From Thamnaconus septentrionalis (taxonomy: Eukaryota > Chordata > Actinopteri > Tetraodontiformes > Monacanthidae), in contig CM020505.1 in the NCBI GenBank assembly GCA_009823395.1, positions 8,058,129 through 8,122,128 of the forward strand: 64,000 nt of DNA, given 5' to 3'. Below the pieces are notes generated by a model. It ran no database searches and was not told the origin of the DNA. It saw only the letters and a program-made list of their open reading frames with translations. Shown here piece after piece: positions 43,049 through 59,192 of this stretch. The stretch's first letter is position 1; every line of letters starts with the position of its first letter. Made by a program: the position numbers and the translations under genes.

Positions 43049-45301
43049 GTAACTCACCCCTAAAACTATCTTTTTTCCCCCCTGCTCATTTGAAACAGTG
43101 GGCGACACGGCGGTGCAGCAGTTAGCACCGTCGTCTCACAGCGAAAAAAGGTCCCGGGTTCGATTCCTGGTCGCGGGGCCATTCTGCGTGGAGTTTGCTG
43201 TCTTCCCTCCAGGGTCGTCCGGCTTCCTCTCTCACTCCAAAGACACACACGTATGGCCGATTGGCAACACTAAATTGGCCCATGGTGTGGTTGTGAGCAT
43301 GGATGGATGTTGCGTCCCCGGTGATTAAGCGTCCACTTGTCCAGGCTGTGACCCTGCCCTCGTACCAAGACAGATGGGATAGCTGGCAGTGCAGGAGTAG
43401 CGGCGATTTAAAACAGCGTTATTCATGGTCACATTCCTGTTGGAGATTCTCTTTCATAAGGGCCAAACGTCTGAAGGTGGTCCAAATTGCGGGCTGTGGA
43501 TAGGTTTGGTTCATTTCGGTCGCTTGAAACGGTGTCCACGTAAACACGGCTGCATACAGCAAGCACCGCTTCACTGCAGAGAGATCAGACAGTCTAACGT
43601 TTTTTTGTTGGCGGAGGTAATGATTATTTCCTGTCCGAGTTTAGTAATCCCATTGCTGAGCGGCACCTTTGAGCTTCCCTTTATTTGCGTTGTGCCCTTC
43701 AGACCCGAGCAGGCAACGCAACGCAACGCCCCGACAATAAAGGCAATCGTGAACGCCGCCTCTGTTTAATATGTCTGAGCAAAACAATGGCGGCCCAGTG
43801 CCACGCTATTGTTTGCATTCTTACACCTTGGCGGACTCTCGGGATTGAATGCCGCATGACGTATTAAGTCTGACCTTAATTCGCTGGTGACTTTACCTCC
43901 AGTAGCCAGTGGTGACGTCCCGTTGTTCAGCGATTAAACTCACCCCTCCGCTGAGAGAGTAAGCAGCTTCCGCACCTGTAAGTCGCCTGGCACATTTGCA
44001 AACATTTTTCAGTTACTGATCCTCTCTTAGGAGTTAGCCGCTAACTGACACTCGTTGCTTTTAATTCCCTCAATGTGGATTGCCCCAGAAATGCAGACCC
44101 ATCCGAAGGGCCCCGTCTCATCGTCACACAAGGCAGCGGCTCGCTGGCTTTCGTGCAGCCGTAGCTTTGGCGTTGTTGCCACTGGCTATTAGCGTAGATA
44201 TGAATCTTCATCTTCTTGGTGTCACACAGTACAGGAGCAGCAGTCCTTCCGTGACAGCCTGGATAGGATACCCAATATAAAATGCAGCAACATCTTCAAA
44301 GTGGTGTTTGTTGACGGCACCTGTTTGGTATCGCCCCCTGCTGTTGCCAGAATTATTAAGTCCGAATTGGCAGCTTTAATTGATACGGACTTTTGCCTGA
44401 TTACCTTCCACTGTGTTTTTCCAGAGATTTTCAATTTTCTGCACGGATGCGTAAAAGAAGTCCAACAGATTTGGAAAATGTTCCATCTGGTGTTCCATGT
44501 TGCTGAAAATAGTCATTAAACCTAAATTCTTTGTCAGCAAGCCGTAATGATTAAAATGTCAAAACAAGGCGTTTCCTTGCCGACGGGATCAAATTTGCTG
44601 TTAGCACATTTAATTTCACCCTCGGTGAACATCACAAGTGCATCGTCCCACCATGACTTGTTTACTGCCACAGATCGTGACTGCGCCTGCTTTTACAGGT
44701 ATTACCTATGACGACTCAATAAAGTTGCGTAGCCAATGTGGGCCTAATGAGTAGCTGATCACCTGCTCAGAACTAGATCTACCCTGTCAAGCCCTACAGG
44801 CTCTTCCTCTCTATAATTAAAAAAAGATTATCTTCCTCTCTGTTGTCTGCCTCGTCACGCTGCCTCACACCTGCGTGCTGTTGTCATTAATTCACTACCT
44901 TTCATCCGCCATCTCTCTAATTAAAATACAACCTTAATCATCTATCCCTCTCTCGGTTTTCCTCTGTCAGTCCCAGTATGACATTGTTCCTCAGCAGTCA
45001 CTGTAACGCAAAGAAGCGGGCTCCTCGCCAGGTCTTCATCTTTTACACCTTAAGTCCCATCACCACTTTTGCATTTAGCTGCTTTCTTGTTTTCCAGAGC
45101 CGGTAATGGCATTTTGATAGAAACCAGTGATATCAGCAGCAGCAGGATGGTGTATTTTATTTGAAAAGCCCACTCTTAAATCAGTTTTAACTATTTTTTA
45201 AATAACAAAAATCAAGTCCATGTTGATTAAGTTCAGGTGTGACTCATTGAACAAACCAAATGTTTCCCTGGAATGACGCACCTTCTCTCCTGACTGCACA
45301 G
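43049..45301 (+). other. Intron of 2.3 kb between CUB9 and sushi9
   Basis: It contains the SINE-like repeat at 43099-43395. The rest is unique-looking sequence without a recognised feature. Confidence 0.7.
43099..43395 (+). mobile_element. tRNA-derived SINE-like repeat
   Basis: It starts GTGGGCGACACGGCGGTGCA with an A-box-like GGTGCAGCAGTTAGCACC, followed by a perfect B-box GGTTCGATTCC at 43157-43167. The body continues through GGAGTTTGCTG, CCGGCTTCCT, TCCAAAGACA, AACACTAAATTGGCCC and AGATGGGATAGCTGG. This is the block order of a very common fish repeat; the family name is not assigned. The 3' end is approximate. Confidence 0.8.
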
Positions 45302-45496
45302 AAAAACCACGGGAGGCCTGTTTCGACCCCGGCAACATCATGAACGCCAGCCGGATGGGCTACGACTATAAACTGGGATCTCAGGTCTCATACAACTGTC
45401 ACCATGGCTACATCACGGTGGGCGCTGAAACCATTACCTGCGTGATGGGGAATGATGGGAAGCCGGTGTGGGACAAAGCTCTTCCCACGTGTAAAG
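45302..45496 (+). CDS. csmd3: csmd3 window exon 20: sushi domain 9
   Basis: 195 nt, phase 1 to 1. It reads EKPREACFDPGNIMNASRMG, then VSYNCHHGYITVGAETITC, VMGNDGKPVW and LPTCK. NAS is a possible N-glycosylation site. Acceptor is GACTGCACAG and donor GTAAAG. Confidence 0.95.
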
Positions 45497-45906
45497 GTAA
45501 AGGAGAAGCGCACTGCGAGAGCTGCATCAATGTCTTTGTCAGGTCTGGTTGTGCTTCACAGTTCGCAGTCAAGTCAACAACGTGGTCAGACAGGTGTGCT
45601 GTCTCCTTTCAAATTATGCCGGCATTGTTTTTCTGTGTCAGTGGAGGAACCTGTGTTTGTGACTTACAATTCCACCACAGCAGAGAACAAAACCACGGTG
45701 GTGATACAACAAAAGCATAAATTATTATTTGAATTCCAAACAAAAAAAACAGTTTGACACAATAATAATTGTTGTCTTGAATTATATTTTTATCGAGTGC
45801 AGTGGTCCTTTAATTGTAGATATCACCCTGCTAATTTACAGCACTAATTGTCACCTTGGAAAACTTTAACTTTCTAATGAATGGGTATTAATTTGTTTCT
45901 TGCCTA

Positions 45907-45912
45907 GCGCGC

Positions 45913-45983
<71 letters not shown>
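45907..45983. repeat. (GC)n(TG)n microsatellite
   Basis: GCGCGCGCG runs into about 34 TG units; alternating purine-pyrimidine sequence able to form Z-DNA. Confidence 0.97.
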
Positions 45984-45989
<6 letters not shown>

Positions 45990-46090
45990 CTTGCACTTTC
46001 TGTGCTTATGCGTGGGACTGGCCAGGCCACACTGCCCAGCTGATTGACACCTTGAAGGGGATTGAAAGTGACACCTGTCAACCTGCCATT

Positions 46091-46113
46091 GTGTGTGTGT
46101 GTGTGTGTGTGTG
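46091..46113. repeat. (GT)n microsatellite
   Basis: About eleven GT units. Confidence 0.95.
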
Positions 46114-47099
46114 ATAGAGAGAGGGTGTGACAGGGGCCTGCTATGGTACCATGTGGGTAAAAATGAGGTGACAGGAAAAGAAAGGGGTTTTTAAATCAAC
46201 CAGAAGGACACAGTGGCATAATGGCACTCACACAGCAGCGCACTGGCCTGTACACTTGCACAGAGAAAATACACACTAATATCCGGTGAGAGCTCTAGCT
46301 AATAACGTCTGAAAGACAGTAGAAGGGGAATTTGGGGGCGGGAGGGAATGACGATAGAACAGTTACACTAAAAGTAGCTGTTTGAGAAGAGCTAATAATA
46401 GCATCCATCAAAAAGCTCATCAGCTCAATTTATCCCATTATCACATTTAAATCGTTTATCTCAAAATAAGACTCCTCAGTGGCTTCGGATACAGTCTGGT
46501 TACTACGCCAACCACAAAACAAGATAAGTGATCGTTGGGTTGGCTAAAAGAGAAAAATGTTAATTGTATGAAAGGTTCCAATGTGTACATGCTTAACGTT
46601 GTTTTCAAAAATGGCCATAAAGGCAAGTGGCACTTGGCAAGATCAGAGAAAACATACCTCTCCAATATCCATCTTAATGTAACTGGCCCTTGACTCCTAG
46701 AGACTAACAATAAAGCACTAAAACAGAACAGATGACAACATTTTAGTTACTGCTGAATTTTATAAATAACATTGAACTGCAGCAATCATTTATTTAATCA
46801 TTGCTTTTCTTTTTGCATTGTTAAGTGAGTGGATTATTTAGGAGACGCCATAGTTTGATTAAGAATCAGAGGAGGTCCATCTTAGACCTGCGACAGCAGC
46901 ACGGAGCCCAGTTTGGTTCCCTCTCCTCTAAAGTTTGACCTGGATTCATCTACTGAGGTCACCTGGCTGTGATGAAATCTGTGTCGTGAAAGCAAAACAA
47001 TTTACCTCATCCAAGTGACACTGCATTTTTTTCCTCAACACTCCCTTGGCTCTTATTGCACATTTGACTTTGACTTGGCCACATAGTTAGGGAATTTTC

Positions 47100-47139
47100 T
47101 GTCTGACTGTCTGACTGTCTGACTGTCTGACTGTCTGCA
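47100..47139. repeat. (CTGACTGT)n tandem repeat
   Basis: About five copies of an eight-base unit CTGACTGT. Confidence 0.92.
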
Positions 47140-47261
47140 GCTCCTCAGGCTTTAAGACCAAACTCATTAGACAGGGTGAGACCCCTTTAAATAATACATC
47201 TCCACTTACACTTTCTCTGTTTCTTCTTTCTTTTCTTTTTTAATCCCTTCCACCCTGCAGC

Positions 47262-47327
<66 letters not shown>

Positions 47328-47328
47328 T
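47262..47328. repeat. (CA)n microsatellite
   Basis: CACACGCGCG then about 28 CA units. Confidence 0.97.
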
Positions 47329-47479
47329 ACCCTCTCTGGTCCTCTGTCTCTCTGCCTTTACTTTCTCTGTCTTACCTTCTGCCCGCATGCCCTCCTGTCT
47401 CTCTGTCAGTTTGACTTCATATTTTTGTCCCGCTAATTCAGTCTGTCCCTTCCTGCCCCTTCTTAACCCCCTTCCAACT

Positions 47480-47504
47480 AACACACACACACACACACAC
47501 ACAC
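47480..47504. repeat. (CA)n microsatellite
   Basis: About twelve CA units. Confidence 0.95.
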
Positions 47505-47600
47505 GCCACCTCCCATCTTAAACTGCTCTTTTATTGGTTTCCATGGTAACTAAGAGCTGGTGCGAGAAAGAAGGAATTCTCCGTGACTGTTGATAGGCTT

Positions 47601-47627
47601 GTGTGTGTGTGTGTGTGTGTGTGTGTG
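47601..47627. repeat. (GT)n microsatellite
   Basis: About thirteen GT units. Confidence 0.95.
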
Positions 47628-50600
47628 AACCGGAGGGAGAGCGAGAGTGAGGGAGAGGGAGGTAGGGAGAGAACAATAGCTATTACAGAGTGCCGCCTAG
47701 AGGCAGTATTCATGCACACATGCCCTTAAAACACACACATTTGTGCACACACACCAAGCAGAGCAAACAGAGAGCACTGCTTATGCTTATATTCATCAGA
47801 TGCACCTTCAGTCTTGGAACACACAATGTATGCATACTTGTATGTAAAAAAAAAAAGAGGTATTTCAGGTGTATTTTTTTATTATTTAATTATCATTAAA
47901 CTAAATGGAGCACATATTTTACCCCATTTCAATTTCCTGGGTTACTGGAAGAGTCGGACAGCTGCCGCACAAAAGACTAAACACTGGATAATCACAGCTT
48001 AATATTGTGTCACTCACACATGGCTGCGAGCAAGCCGCTATCACACTTATCGTGTGATGGCAGGATGACCTGCATGGCTCACAGGCAATGAGATTTCTAG
48101 CAGCAAAACACCACATGTGGACGATATCTAATATGTTTGTGGCACAGAGAGCCTAACAAGATTTATTATGGTTAACAGCAACGCAGAGCATGATAAAGTG
48201 GATGGGATGGGCTGTATGCTTGAAGTGAAAACAGACGCACACAGAGCTTTTCCATAGTGGAGCTGGCAGCTCAGGTACAGCTGTGCCCACACAGTTCCTC
48301 CGTCAAGGAGACATAAATGTGCTTTGAGTAAGTGCCAAGGTGGAAAACAAAGTGAGTTTCTTTCGATGAGATTATATTACACGCAATGAGGAAAAAGGGG
48401 GCTTGGAAATGTGACAAGTTGGGCTCGAGAAGCAAAGGACATTTTTCGCTATCTTCCTCTGTTCCCTTCCACCCATCCCGAGGCCCCGTGTGCCGCGTGT
48501 GGGTTTGAAAGGCAAGAGGGAAGCGAGACGCAGGTAGCGGGAGGTGGGACTACAAAAGTGCCGTGCACATCTGTGTTCTTGTGTATGCGCGTGGATGATC
48601 AAAGCGTACAGTGTGCGCCAGCGAGAGGAGACAGTGACTCGCGCAGAGGTTCCTTGCATTTATTTTTGTGTGCGTCAGAGGGTGTGAGTGATCAAAGCAC
48701 GTGCGCAGGGAGGGCTTTTGATAAGGCTGACACCCAAGCCTGGAGCGGCGCCACTGGGGGATTGTGGGTAGATCAAGACAAGACCTCAAGACCTGAGGCT
48801 TGCATGCAGAGGCGCAACGAGAATCAATTCAAAACATATCAATCAGTGTCGCAAGTGTGGGATCGAGCAAAGTGGAAATAAAAGACGCCGATCACTCGGG
48901 CACTTTTGGAACTGGGAGGAAGTTGGCATGAGCAGGACAAGTGGATGAGTGGAAGCAGCTACTGAACCCCTTTGATTTCCTTTTTCTTTTTTTACTTCTA
49001 GGGAGGAAACTGTTTCAGTAAGACTAGTGCCTGTCTCGTTGTCCACACACAATCTAACAGACTTTGACATGTGTTCCTGGTGAGTGCGTGGACTCGGCGC
49101 TGTCCCACTGTGAAATGGGAAAGTGCTCCAGGGCTCTCTGGTGAACGGGCGGAGCCCCCTCTGCACAGTCAAGGCTTGAAATGCTACGAACTTTGCCTGA
49201 AGGAATTACACTCAAGGAAGTGGCCTGAAAAATCCTGAAAGGAAACAAAACACCAAAAGATGTTGTTGGAAAAAAAGAAAAAGAAAGTGTCAGTTCAGGC
49301 AGAGGATGAGAACTTGGGTTTAGTCGAGGCCTTAGTTTTACAGCTGGTGCTCAGGATTTCGAGAGGTTGATAGATAAGTGGTACTGTTTTATTTATTTAT
49401 TTATTTTAGATTTTTTTAATTGTGCAATTTTGCCAGTTTCAATGCCACAGCACCAATCTTTCTTAGTCACCATTAAAATAATACAAAACAGGGAGGGGGA
49501 GAAAATTGTCTGCAATTTAATCCTCTCAAAACATCAGCTGGAAAGAGAAAGATAGCAAATGTTCGATGATAGATGTGGCCCTTGGGTCTCTGCCACTCAT
49601 CCTCATTTCAAACTTGCATTGTGTGCTCGTTCAAAGGAAGCGACGTGCTCAGTTTGTCAGAAATACAAGATGCCCTCACATACATTTTACAAGCGGAAGC
49701 CGCCCTCCGTCTAATCTAGTGGCCACAGCACATCAGAATCCTGTATTTTCTATCAACCCAGCTGAATTGATTTTGGCCACAAACTAGATTTAGTGAGTGG
49801 ATGTACCCATGACATTGTTCAAAGGCTCGTGGGTAGTCCAGTTTATATCGTCAAATCAGGGCAGATCAAACAAATCAATCAGATGCCCTCAAAGTTGCGA
49901 AAAGTACAGCTCAATAAGTCACACATGCCCTGCTGGCAGAATGAAACAGCTGTAGCTGCGCCTTTCGCACACAGAGGTATTGATGCTGATGCATCTGCGG
50001 CCCTGGACACAGTTCAGAGCCGCGGGTGAGACACAGCAAACACCTCTCATTGCGCACAGCAGGGCTGAATGGATTAAAAAGAAATGAAATAGTGCACAAA
50101 TAAAGAATGCGTAGCGAAATAAAGATTTGTGTACAAAGAGTCAGGGAAGATATTTTATTGGCATAAATAAACACTGTGTAAATGTGATTAAAAGGTTGGG
50201 CTCACAGAGTGACAGGAAGCAGAGGATGTCAGTGCAGCAGATGTCTACAGCTGTGCAGCTGTATTGCCGTGTACAAACTCACACAAAGAAAATTAAAACA
50301 AAAGGGCCATCAGATTGTTTCAGCTTTAAGTCTTTTGCAAATCTGTAAGGCACTATTGTACTTTCGCAGTACACTGGGGAAAAAAAAAGAAGAAGCGCAG
50401 TTCATCCAAATCATTTTACACATTGATAGATGCAGTGTTAAATTAAAGTAGGTATTACATAGAAGCCATATGGTATTGGATTAAACTATAAGACCCTCCT
50501 TAGTATTTATAAATGTGATGATAAACCTTATTCTAGGTGACTGCAGCCACTTTGCCATTTGTAACTGTCAAAAGAGTGCAATTACTAAATTGCCCAAGTA

Positions 50601-50789
50601 ACTGGGTCAGCATCAATAAAAGTTCAAACTAGAAGCCGCCTCATGCCATGACTCAGTGCTCCCTCTCTGGGCATTGTTCCAATAAGATGCTCTATCTTTA
50701 TCTCCTTATAAGGCTGATCATTATTTATTTATTTGTTTAGATATATATTTATAGTAAATCATTGCAGATTCCAACCTTAAGTTGGTTAA

Positions 50790-51463
<674 letters not shown>

Positions 51464-52490
51464 TGATGCGTGTCCTAAATTGCATATTTCCTGACTAAAT
51501 ACTTCATATATTCAGTGCTTACATTCTGTGTTAAACTGTGAATGGACAGACAAACTGAGTGTGAAACAATGAACACTTCCCAGTCTGAATGAATGTCACG
51601 GTCGAAAGAATTATTTATGTATGGATGCTAACGTTTGCTTGGAAATGGCTGATTGTTTTCCTCTATTGATGGATGACTACTTATCAAATATCAATAATAT
51701 ATGAGTTTGACATATATGTTTTTATCAGAGGCAGGAGCTACATTTGTAAATAACTAAGAATCTATTTTTACTGCTGATTGAGAAAATAAATTACCAAATA
51801 CAGCAAATCACAGGAATTCTTTCATCCGAGAGGTTAAAATGACAATTTCCCAACAATATATTTTGCTTTTAGTACCACAAACTGTTGCAGTCTTGTTTTA
51901 TGCTGCAGCTCTTAATGCTGCTTAGCCATTAGATGCGTCCATAACAAGACTGTAAACGCTAAAGAAAAGGAGAATTAAAAGGTTGCAAACGCTGCTTTCA
52001 CGAGCATTGTTGCCGATTTATGCTTCTGCCCATTCGGCTGTGATGACAATCACTAAATGAATTTTATGGCACTTCCTTCAGGAGGAACTAATGCGCTAAT
52101 CTGCGCTGATATCGCCACTGTGCTGCGGGCGTCTCTGTGCCTCCTTCTGTTTGTGCTGATGGCACAGCTGCTTCTAATGGCAGCAGATCTTTCTTTGTTA
52201 AGGAGTGACTTTTATTGTCCTTAAACTTTTGTTTTGTTTTCTACAGCTCAGCAGTGTCTTTCTGTCTTCTTTCTTTTTTTTTTTTTAAAGAACAAATTTG
52301 CATATTTACATATTGATCACGTTAATATTTGTTCAGCTGGACAAGCAAGAAGCCAGACAGAGGAGCACGTGTATAACTGAGATCAGTGGGCTGGGGGGAT
52401 ACCACATTGTGTGGCCAGATAAATAAAACAAACTACAATATTAAAAATAATCTTCCGACTTTAAAGTTTTCGTTGTTATTATGTTTGTTG

Positions 52491-52532
<42 letters not shown>
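52491..52532. repeat. (AT)n microsatellite
   Basis: About twenty AT units, with TATATGCACACAAACACACA-type sequence further downstream. Confidence 0.95.
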
Positions 52533-52533
<1 letters not shown>

Positions 52534-53205
52534 CTATATTTGTATAATGTATATATGCACACAAACACACACACATATATATGAAAGGAAAGGAAAATCA
52601 AATGTGGATGACATCATTTGAACCGAATATGTGGATAATTCGCACAATATTTTGGTGCTCTGCTGCAGAGTCGGGAGGCTAGAGGGCAAGCTGCAGGGCC
52701 ATCCCAGTGGAATTGGCATTTACTAAACGCAAATACTCTAAATACTCTAACATTCAGGCTCTTAAAATATGTTGTCCTCAGTGTTTAAGCTGAGCGGTTG
52801 TTGCTCTTCCATGGAGAAGAAGCTGGCTGAGTTCAGCAGTGCAGTAGACGCAGCACAGACCTGTAGACCTGATGGATGAAGCCAGTTCCTCGTGACTCTT
52901 CACCTCACTCTTTGTTTTTCTCTCTTGATTGACTGGATCAAGATGCTTCTTGTGGTCAACATGCTGCATGTGTTGTGCATTGTTGTTTTGTTTGTTTTGT
53001 TTCTCTCCCAATGTTTTTTGTTTCTTTTTTAATCTTCGTTCCTTTAAGCGAGCAGGATGTGAATTCATATGGGAGACTTGTTCCTTTGAGTTAGTTTGGC
53101 TTTGAAATTCCCCTCTGGCTACGTCAGGCAGCAAAGAATAAAACACAACAAGCTTTGCACGATAATAGTCGCCCTGTTATTGCCCTATAATACCTGTCTT
53201 CATTT

Positions 53206-53206
<1 letters not shown>

Positions 53207-53242
<36 letters not shown>
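53207..53242. repeat. (CA)n microsatellite
   Basis: About eighteen CA units. Confidence 0.96.
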
Positions 53243-53245
<3 letters not shown>

Positions 53246-54218
53246 CCATACATCTTCCTATTTTTTCCTCTCACTGATCATCCTGACACACAAACATATT
53301 TACACAGACTGCAAACTTACACATGCACCTTCCTACTCGGCTAACGATGGCTGTAAATGTCAGCCAGCCGCAATGCAGCACATTTTCCCACATTTATCAT
53401 TCATTCCTCGTTTCTTGGGGATCTGTAAGCAGCCAAACCTCTGCTTGAACATTTTTTTTTAGGCCTGTTACTATTAAAGGCCAAAGAAACACACTTATCT
53501 TTCATACAAGAAGATTTATGCACCACATGTACAATATTTGTCACTTGAAGCGAGTTCCTCAACTGCCGCTTCTGTATGACAGTCAGCGGGTCGAAACCTT
53601 CAACAGTTGACATGACGAGACAAGGTGGAGACAAGTCTGTCTTATTGAACTTTAATGGTTATTCTATTTTACATGAAAATTATTATTATTTTTTTTTAAT
53701 AGCTTCAATGTTGTCTGACGCAGCACAAGACAACATTTAGTAGCATTATTGCACTTCACAAATGTAATTTAATTAGTCACAATTATATTTAAGAAATGCA
53801 AGGAGACTCCTTGAAACAGTGAAGACCTGGACTTGTGCTGCTGCTGCTGCTTCAGTAACAGCAAGACTAAATATGTTTCACACACCTTCTGTCAAACTTT
53901 AGGCACAAAGATGGAAATGTTAAATGCATTTTTTAACTTTTAAATTCACTGGAATAATTATGCAGAATTATGCTAATTTAAATTTGTGTCTGGAAAATAT
54001 GAGCAAATATTTATACATTACGCGACCGACACCAGCCATGCTTCAACATAATCAGCCATCTTGATAATGACATAGCCAGTCAGTTGGTTGATTACTCGTT
54101 ACTGCATAAGTTAAATGTTTCTATTTTGTTGTGTGACAACTCGCTGGCAAACAAATACATCAATCTGTTTGTGTCTTGTAATTACACTGTGTCTTGAGTG
54201 CTCTCAATGAATCTTTGA

Positions 54219-55953
<1,735 letters not shown>

Positions 55954-56287
55954 TAGGAGCACAGGCAAACGCGCACACTTGCGGCCGCGCACGACAAATT
56001 GCACGCGACGGGTTTTGAGCTGCGAACACATGAAACGTGCAGGAGATGGATGATGGATGAGCCGCAGCGCTGGGACAACAAAAACAAAAAAAAACCACCG
56101 ACATTGTTTCTTGGAATTAATTCTGCGAGAGGTTTAGTGAAGGATGGGTGGAAGCCAAAGAAAACAGTGTGAGATAAACAGAGAGGTAACCTTTCAGAAT
56201 CTCCCAGCGGAATTTCCCCTGTGACCTGCCCGGAGCACATACCTGTCACACACCTATCACACATTAAACATGTCACCCACAAGGCAA

Positions 56288-56292
56288 GACAC

Positions 56293-56331
<39 letters not shown>
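56288..56331. repeat. (CA)n microsatellite
   Basis: About 21 CA units with one CG interruption. Confidence 0.96.
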
Positions 56332-56333
<2 letters not shown>

Positions 56334-56654
56334 TGACTGTGCCCTTCTCAAGGAGGCACACTGGGGAGCTGCCCGCTCTAACCAGCGTGTTGTGGCGGTG
56401 GCTACCAAGCAGCTCCACCTCAGCAGACCAAGGTTCTCTGGAATAACGAGAGGAAAACACCAGCTGTCCGCCGAGGGGCAAGCAGCAGTGCACCTTCTCT
56501 TCACATCAGGTCTCAGGAGTTACGGTCCAAACTTTCTGGTTAAAAATCCAAGACTGAAAGTCACTTTTGTAACACACCAGTCTGCCCTGATGCCCATTAC
56601 GGTTTACAACAGCATTACAAAAGATTCAGTGAATAGACTGGGTGATACAACCGC

Positions 56655-56690
56655 TGGGCGACACAGTGGTTCAGTAGTCAGTGCAGTTAG
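56655..56690 (+). repeat. Possible head fragment of the SINE-like repeat
   Basis: TGGGCGACACAGTGGTTCAG and the following GTCAGTGCAGTTAG resemble the first ~35 bases of the copy at 43099. There is no B-box and no body, so it would be a truncated copy. Confidence 0.35.
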
Positions 56691-56927
56691 AAACCCCTCA
56701 AGTTATCTGTGAGTTCTTAGTAAATCTATATAAATGACTTATGGAAATAATGTTAGCGGCAAAATTTTGATCTACATATTTTATGTGGAAACAAAACAAC
56801 TGAAAAGATCAATATAAAAAGGAAGGGAAAAATACCTTCTTGAGAATAAGTGAAAAGCTCAACTGATCATTTTAAGTCTTTGTGTCGACGCTGGGCGTCA
56901 CGTTTGCTTTGTTTTCACGTGGCATGA

Positions 56928-57119
<192 letters not shown>

Positions 57120-57158
57120 TAGGAATGAGTGAATATCTGGTGCCCTCGCACCAGAAAC

Positions 57159-57160
<2 letters not shown>

Positions 57161-57197
<37 letters not shown>
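57161..57197. repeat. (CA)n microsatellite
   Basis: About eighteen CA units, about 50 bp after the exon 27 donor. Confidence 0.96.
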
Positions 57198-57200
<3 letters not shown>

Positions 57201-57460
57201 CACTTCCACTCATACCCCAACGGAAAGGGGACGTGTTCATTGATCTGGAAGTGATTCTAACCTAAACCAACTACAAAGAACTGAAAAGCACAGCTAAGCC
57301 CTGGCAGGTGTGCGTGTGTTTGTGTATGCATGGCATTTCCATCCAACGCATGCATCCTTGTGTGCGCTGCATCCCAGAGCATTCCCTCCTTTGTATGTGA
57401 GCCTATGTGCGCTTGGAGGACACGGTGAAGCACCTTTGTTTATGTTTACGTCCCCTTGGG

Positions 57461-57509
57461 GAGTGAGTGAGTGAGTGAGTGAGTGAGTGAGTGAGTGAGT
57501 GAGTGAGTG
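57461..57509. repeat. (GAGT)n microsatellite
   Basis: About twelve GAGT units, running into TG-rich sequence to about 57550. Confidence 0.96.
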
Positions 57510-57978
57510 TATGTGTGTGTGTGTTCATGTGTGTTCATGTGTGTGTGTGGTTGCACACTCTGCTCTGTGGGGTCTCAGCGTGTGCGAGTGCTCTCAGGCG
57601 GCACCAGTTCAGGTCACTGGCTCTTGTTATTTTGATGTTGAAGATGTGGTTGCTGCAACTGCGTGCGGTGTGACTGTGTGCGTGTGTGCGTGCGTGCGGT
57701 GCGAATGTGTGCGAATTGGGCCCCCTGTTCTGTACAGAAGCATGAATGACCTCCAGGTAACTCAAGCGCTCCTAGTCGAGACTTATTTTGTCCGACGCCT
57801 GTTACATATTTGAGCGAATGGTGAGGTAGCAGCATAATGTTGTGTTCTCTTTAATATTAACTCTTGAATGCACATTGTAGTTTGTTAGGGAGTTCAATCC
57901 TACTTGCCATGGTCTTCAAGGATGTTCTCTGCTCCACATGACCACCCTGACCCCTCAATCAGGCTGAGTCTGACTTGA

Positions 57979-58032
57979 ATAGATAGATAGAGATGGATAG
58001 ATAGATGGATAGATGGATAGATGGATAGATAG
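57979..58032. repeat. (GATA/GGAT)n array, possible retroelement tail
   Basis: Mixed GATA and GATG units run into AGAACTTTATTGTC. On the minus strand this reads GACAATAAAGTTCTATCTATC, a form seen at the 3' ends of some fish LINE copies. The retroelement link is an inference. Confidence 0.75.
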
Positions 58033-59192
58033 AACTTTATTGTCTGTTTTCAGTAAAAAAAACAAAAAAACAGAAATTTGTCTTCGACACAGCTTAAAAA
58101 GAAAGCTTTGCGTGTCTGTTGAGCGCTGAGCGGGAGCATCAACGCGCAAAAGGTCGGTGAATCGTGATGCTACGGATGTTCTCGGGCCACTTCCTGTGTT
58201 CTAACATCCTTAGAGCAACACAATGTAACCACATTGATCTTCTAGCCTGGCGTTCACAGGCTCGTCCCCGTCACTGTGTTTGACGTCGGACGCATTTCTC
58301 AAGACCAGGGCCACGTCGTGCAAAAAGACTGAAGGTGAAACGTCTCGGCGCAGGGATAAATTGTCTTTCACGTCGTCCACGGTGACGCAGCTCGAGCAAA
58401 AGGCGTGGTCTTGCAATTCCGTGCAGCAAACGGGCAGTTTGCGATGATCGCAGCAGCAGGTGCACCACGCTGAGCGTCAAGGTTTTATCCAACATCACCC
58501 TGCAAAACAGTGGCTGATGCATCACCGTGCACCAGGGGAGCCCCAAACTGTGAGGTCACTGTGTGTCTCCAGATCGATGGGAGAGTTGTGCACCTCAACA
58601 GTTCCTTAGGGACTCAGTGATCTGCTAAAATCATCATGTTAACTGGTCAGTGCGTGACAGCATCATCGTCAGATGAGTTTTGATAAACACTATTCTTTAG
58701 AGATAATGTTTGGTTGATATTATTTTCCTCCTGGCCCTGCCTTGTCTGTGCCACAATGTGGACAAAATCATCCACCGGGAAGACGTGAGCGGCTGCAGCG
58801 ATGACGATCTAGTCATTTTAAGCCGACCGAGGGGACTTTTTTATCGCAAGGGCAGCGTTAGGCATCTCTCTCTCTCCCTGCCCGTCCTAGAGCTAACTCC
58901 AGCCGTAGTGTAGTAAATCCAGTCACTTAGACTTAAATGCTGACACTGTCCTGTTGTTGTCCAGTGGCCCTTGTGGGGAGGTTTGTGGAGCCGTCAGCGT
59001 TTTACTGAGCGCTGCCTCCCTGTCATAACTGGGGAAGAGAGGAAGGGCAGTTTGCAAGTGCAAGTGAGCAAACTACACACTGCACTCTCATTTGCAGTCT
59101 TGTGTGGCTAATTCAACGGCGCTGCATCCTCCTTTACTGGCACACACAGAGCACACAAACTCATAAATGTCAGACACTCAGGCTGGGCCGCT

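Noticed and set aside
48411..48881. Plus-strand open frame of 156 codons in the CUB10 upstream intron
   Set aside because: No domain, odd composition (Gln/Arg/Ser/Cys mixed), no matching acceptor or donor and wrong position for a csmd3 exon: sushi9 joins CUB10 directly.
52778..53146. Minus-strand open frame of 122 codons, Lys/Gln-rich
   Set aside because: Low-complexity A-rich sequence on that strand; no recognisable protein.
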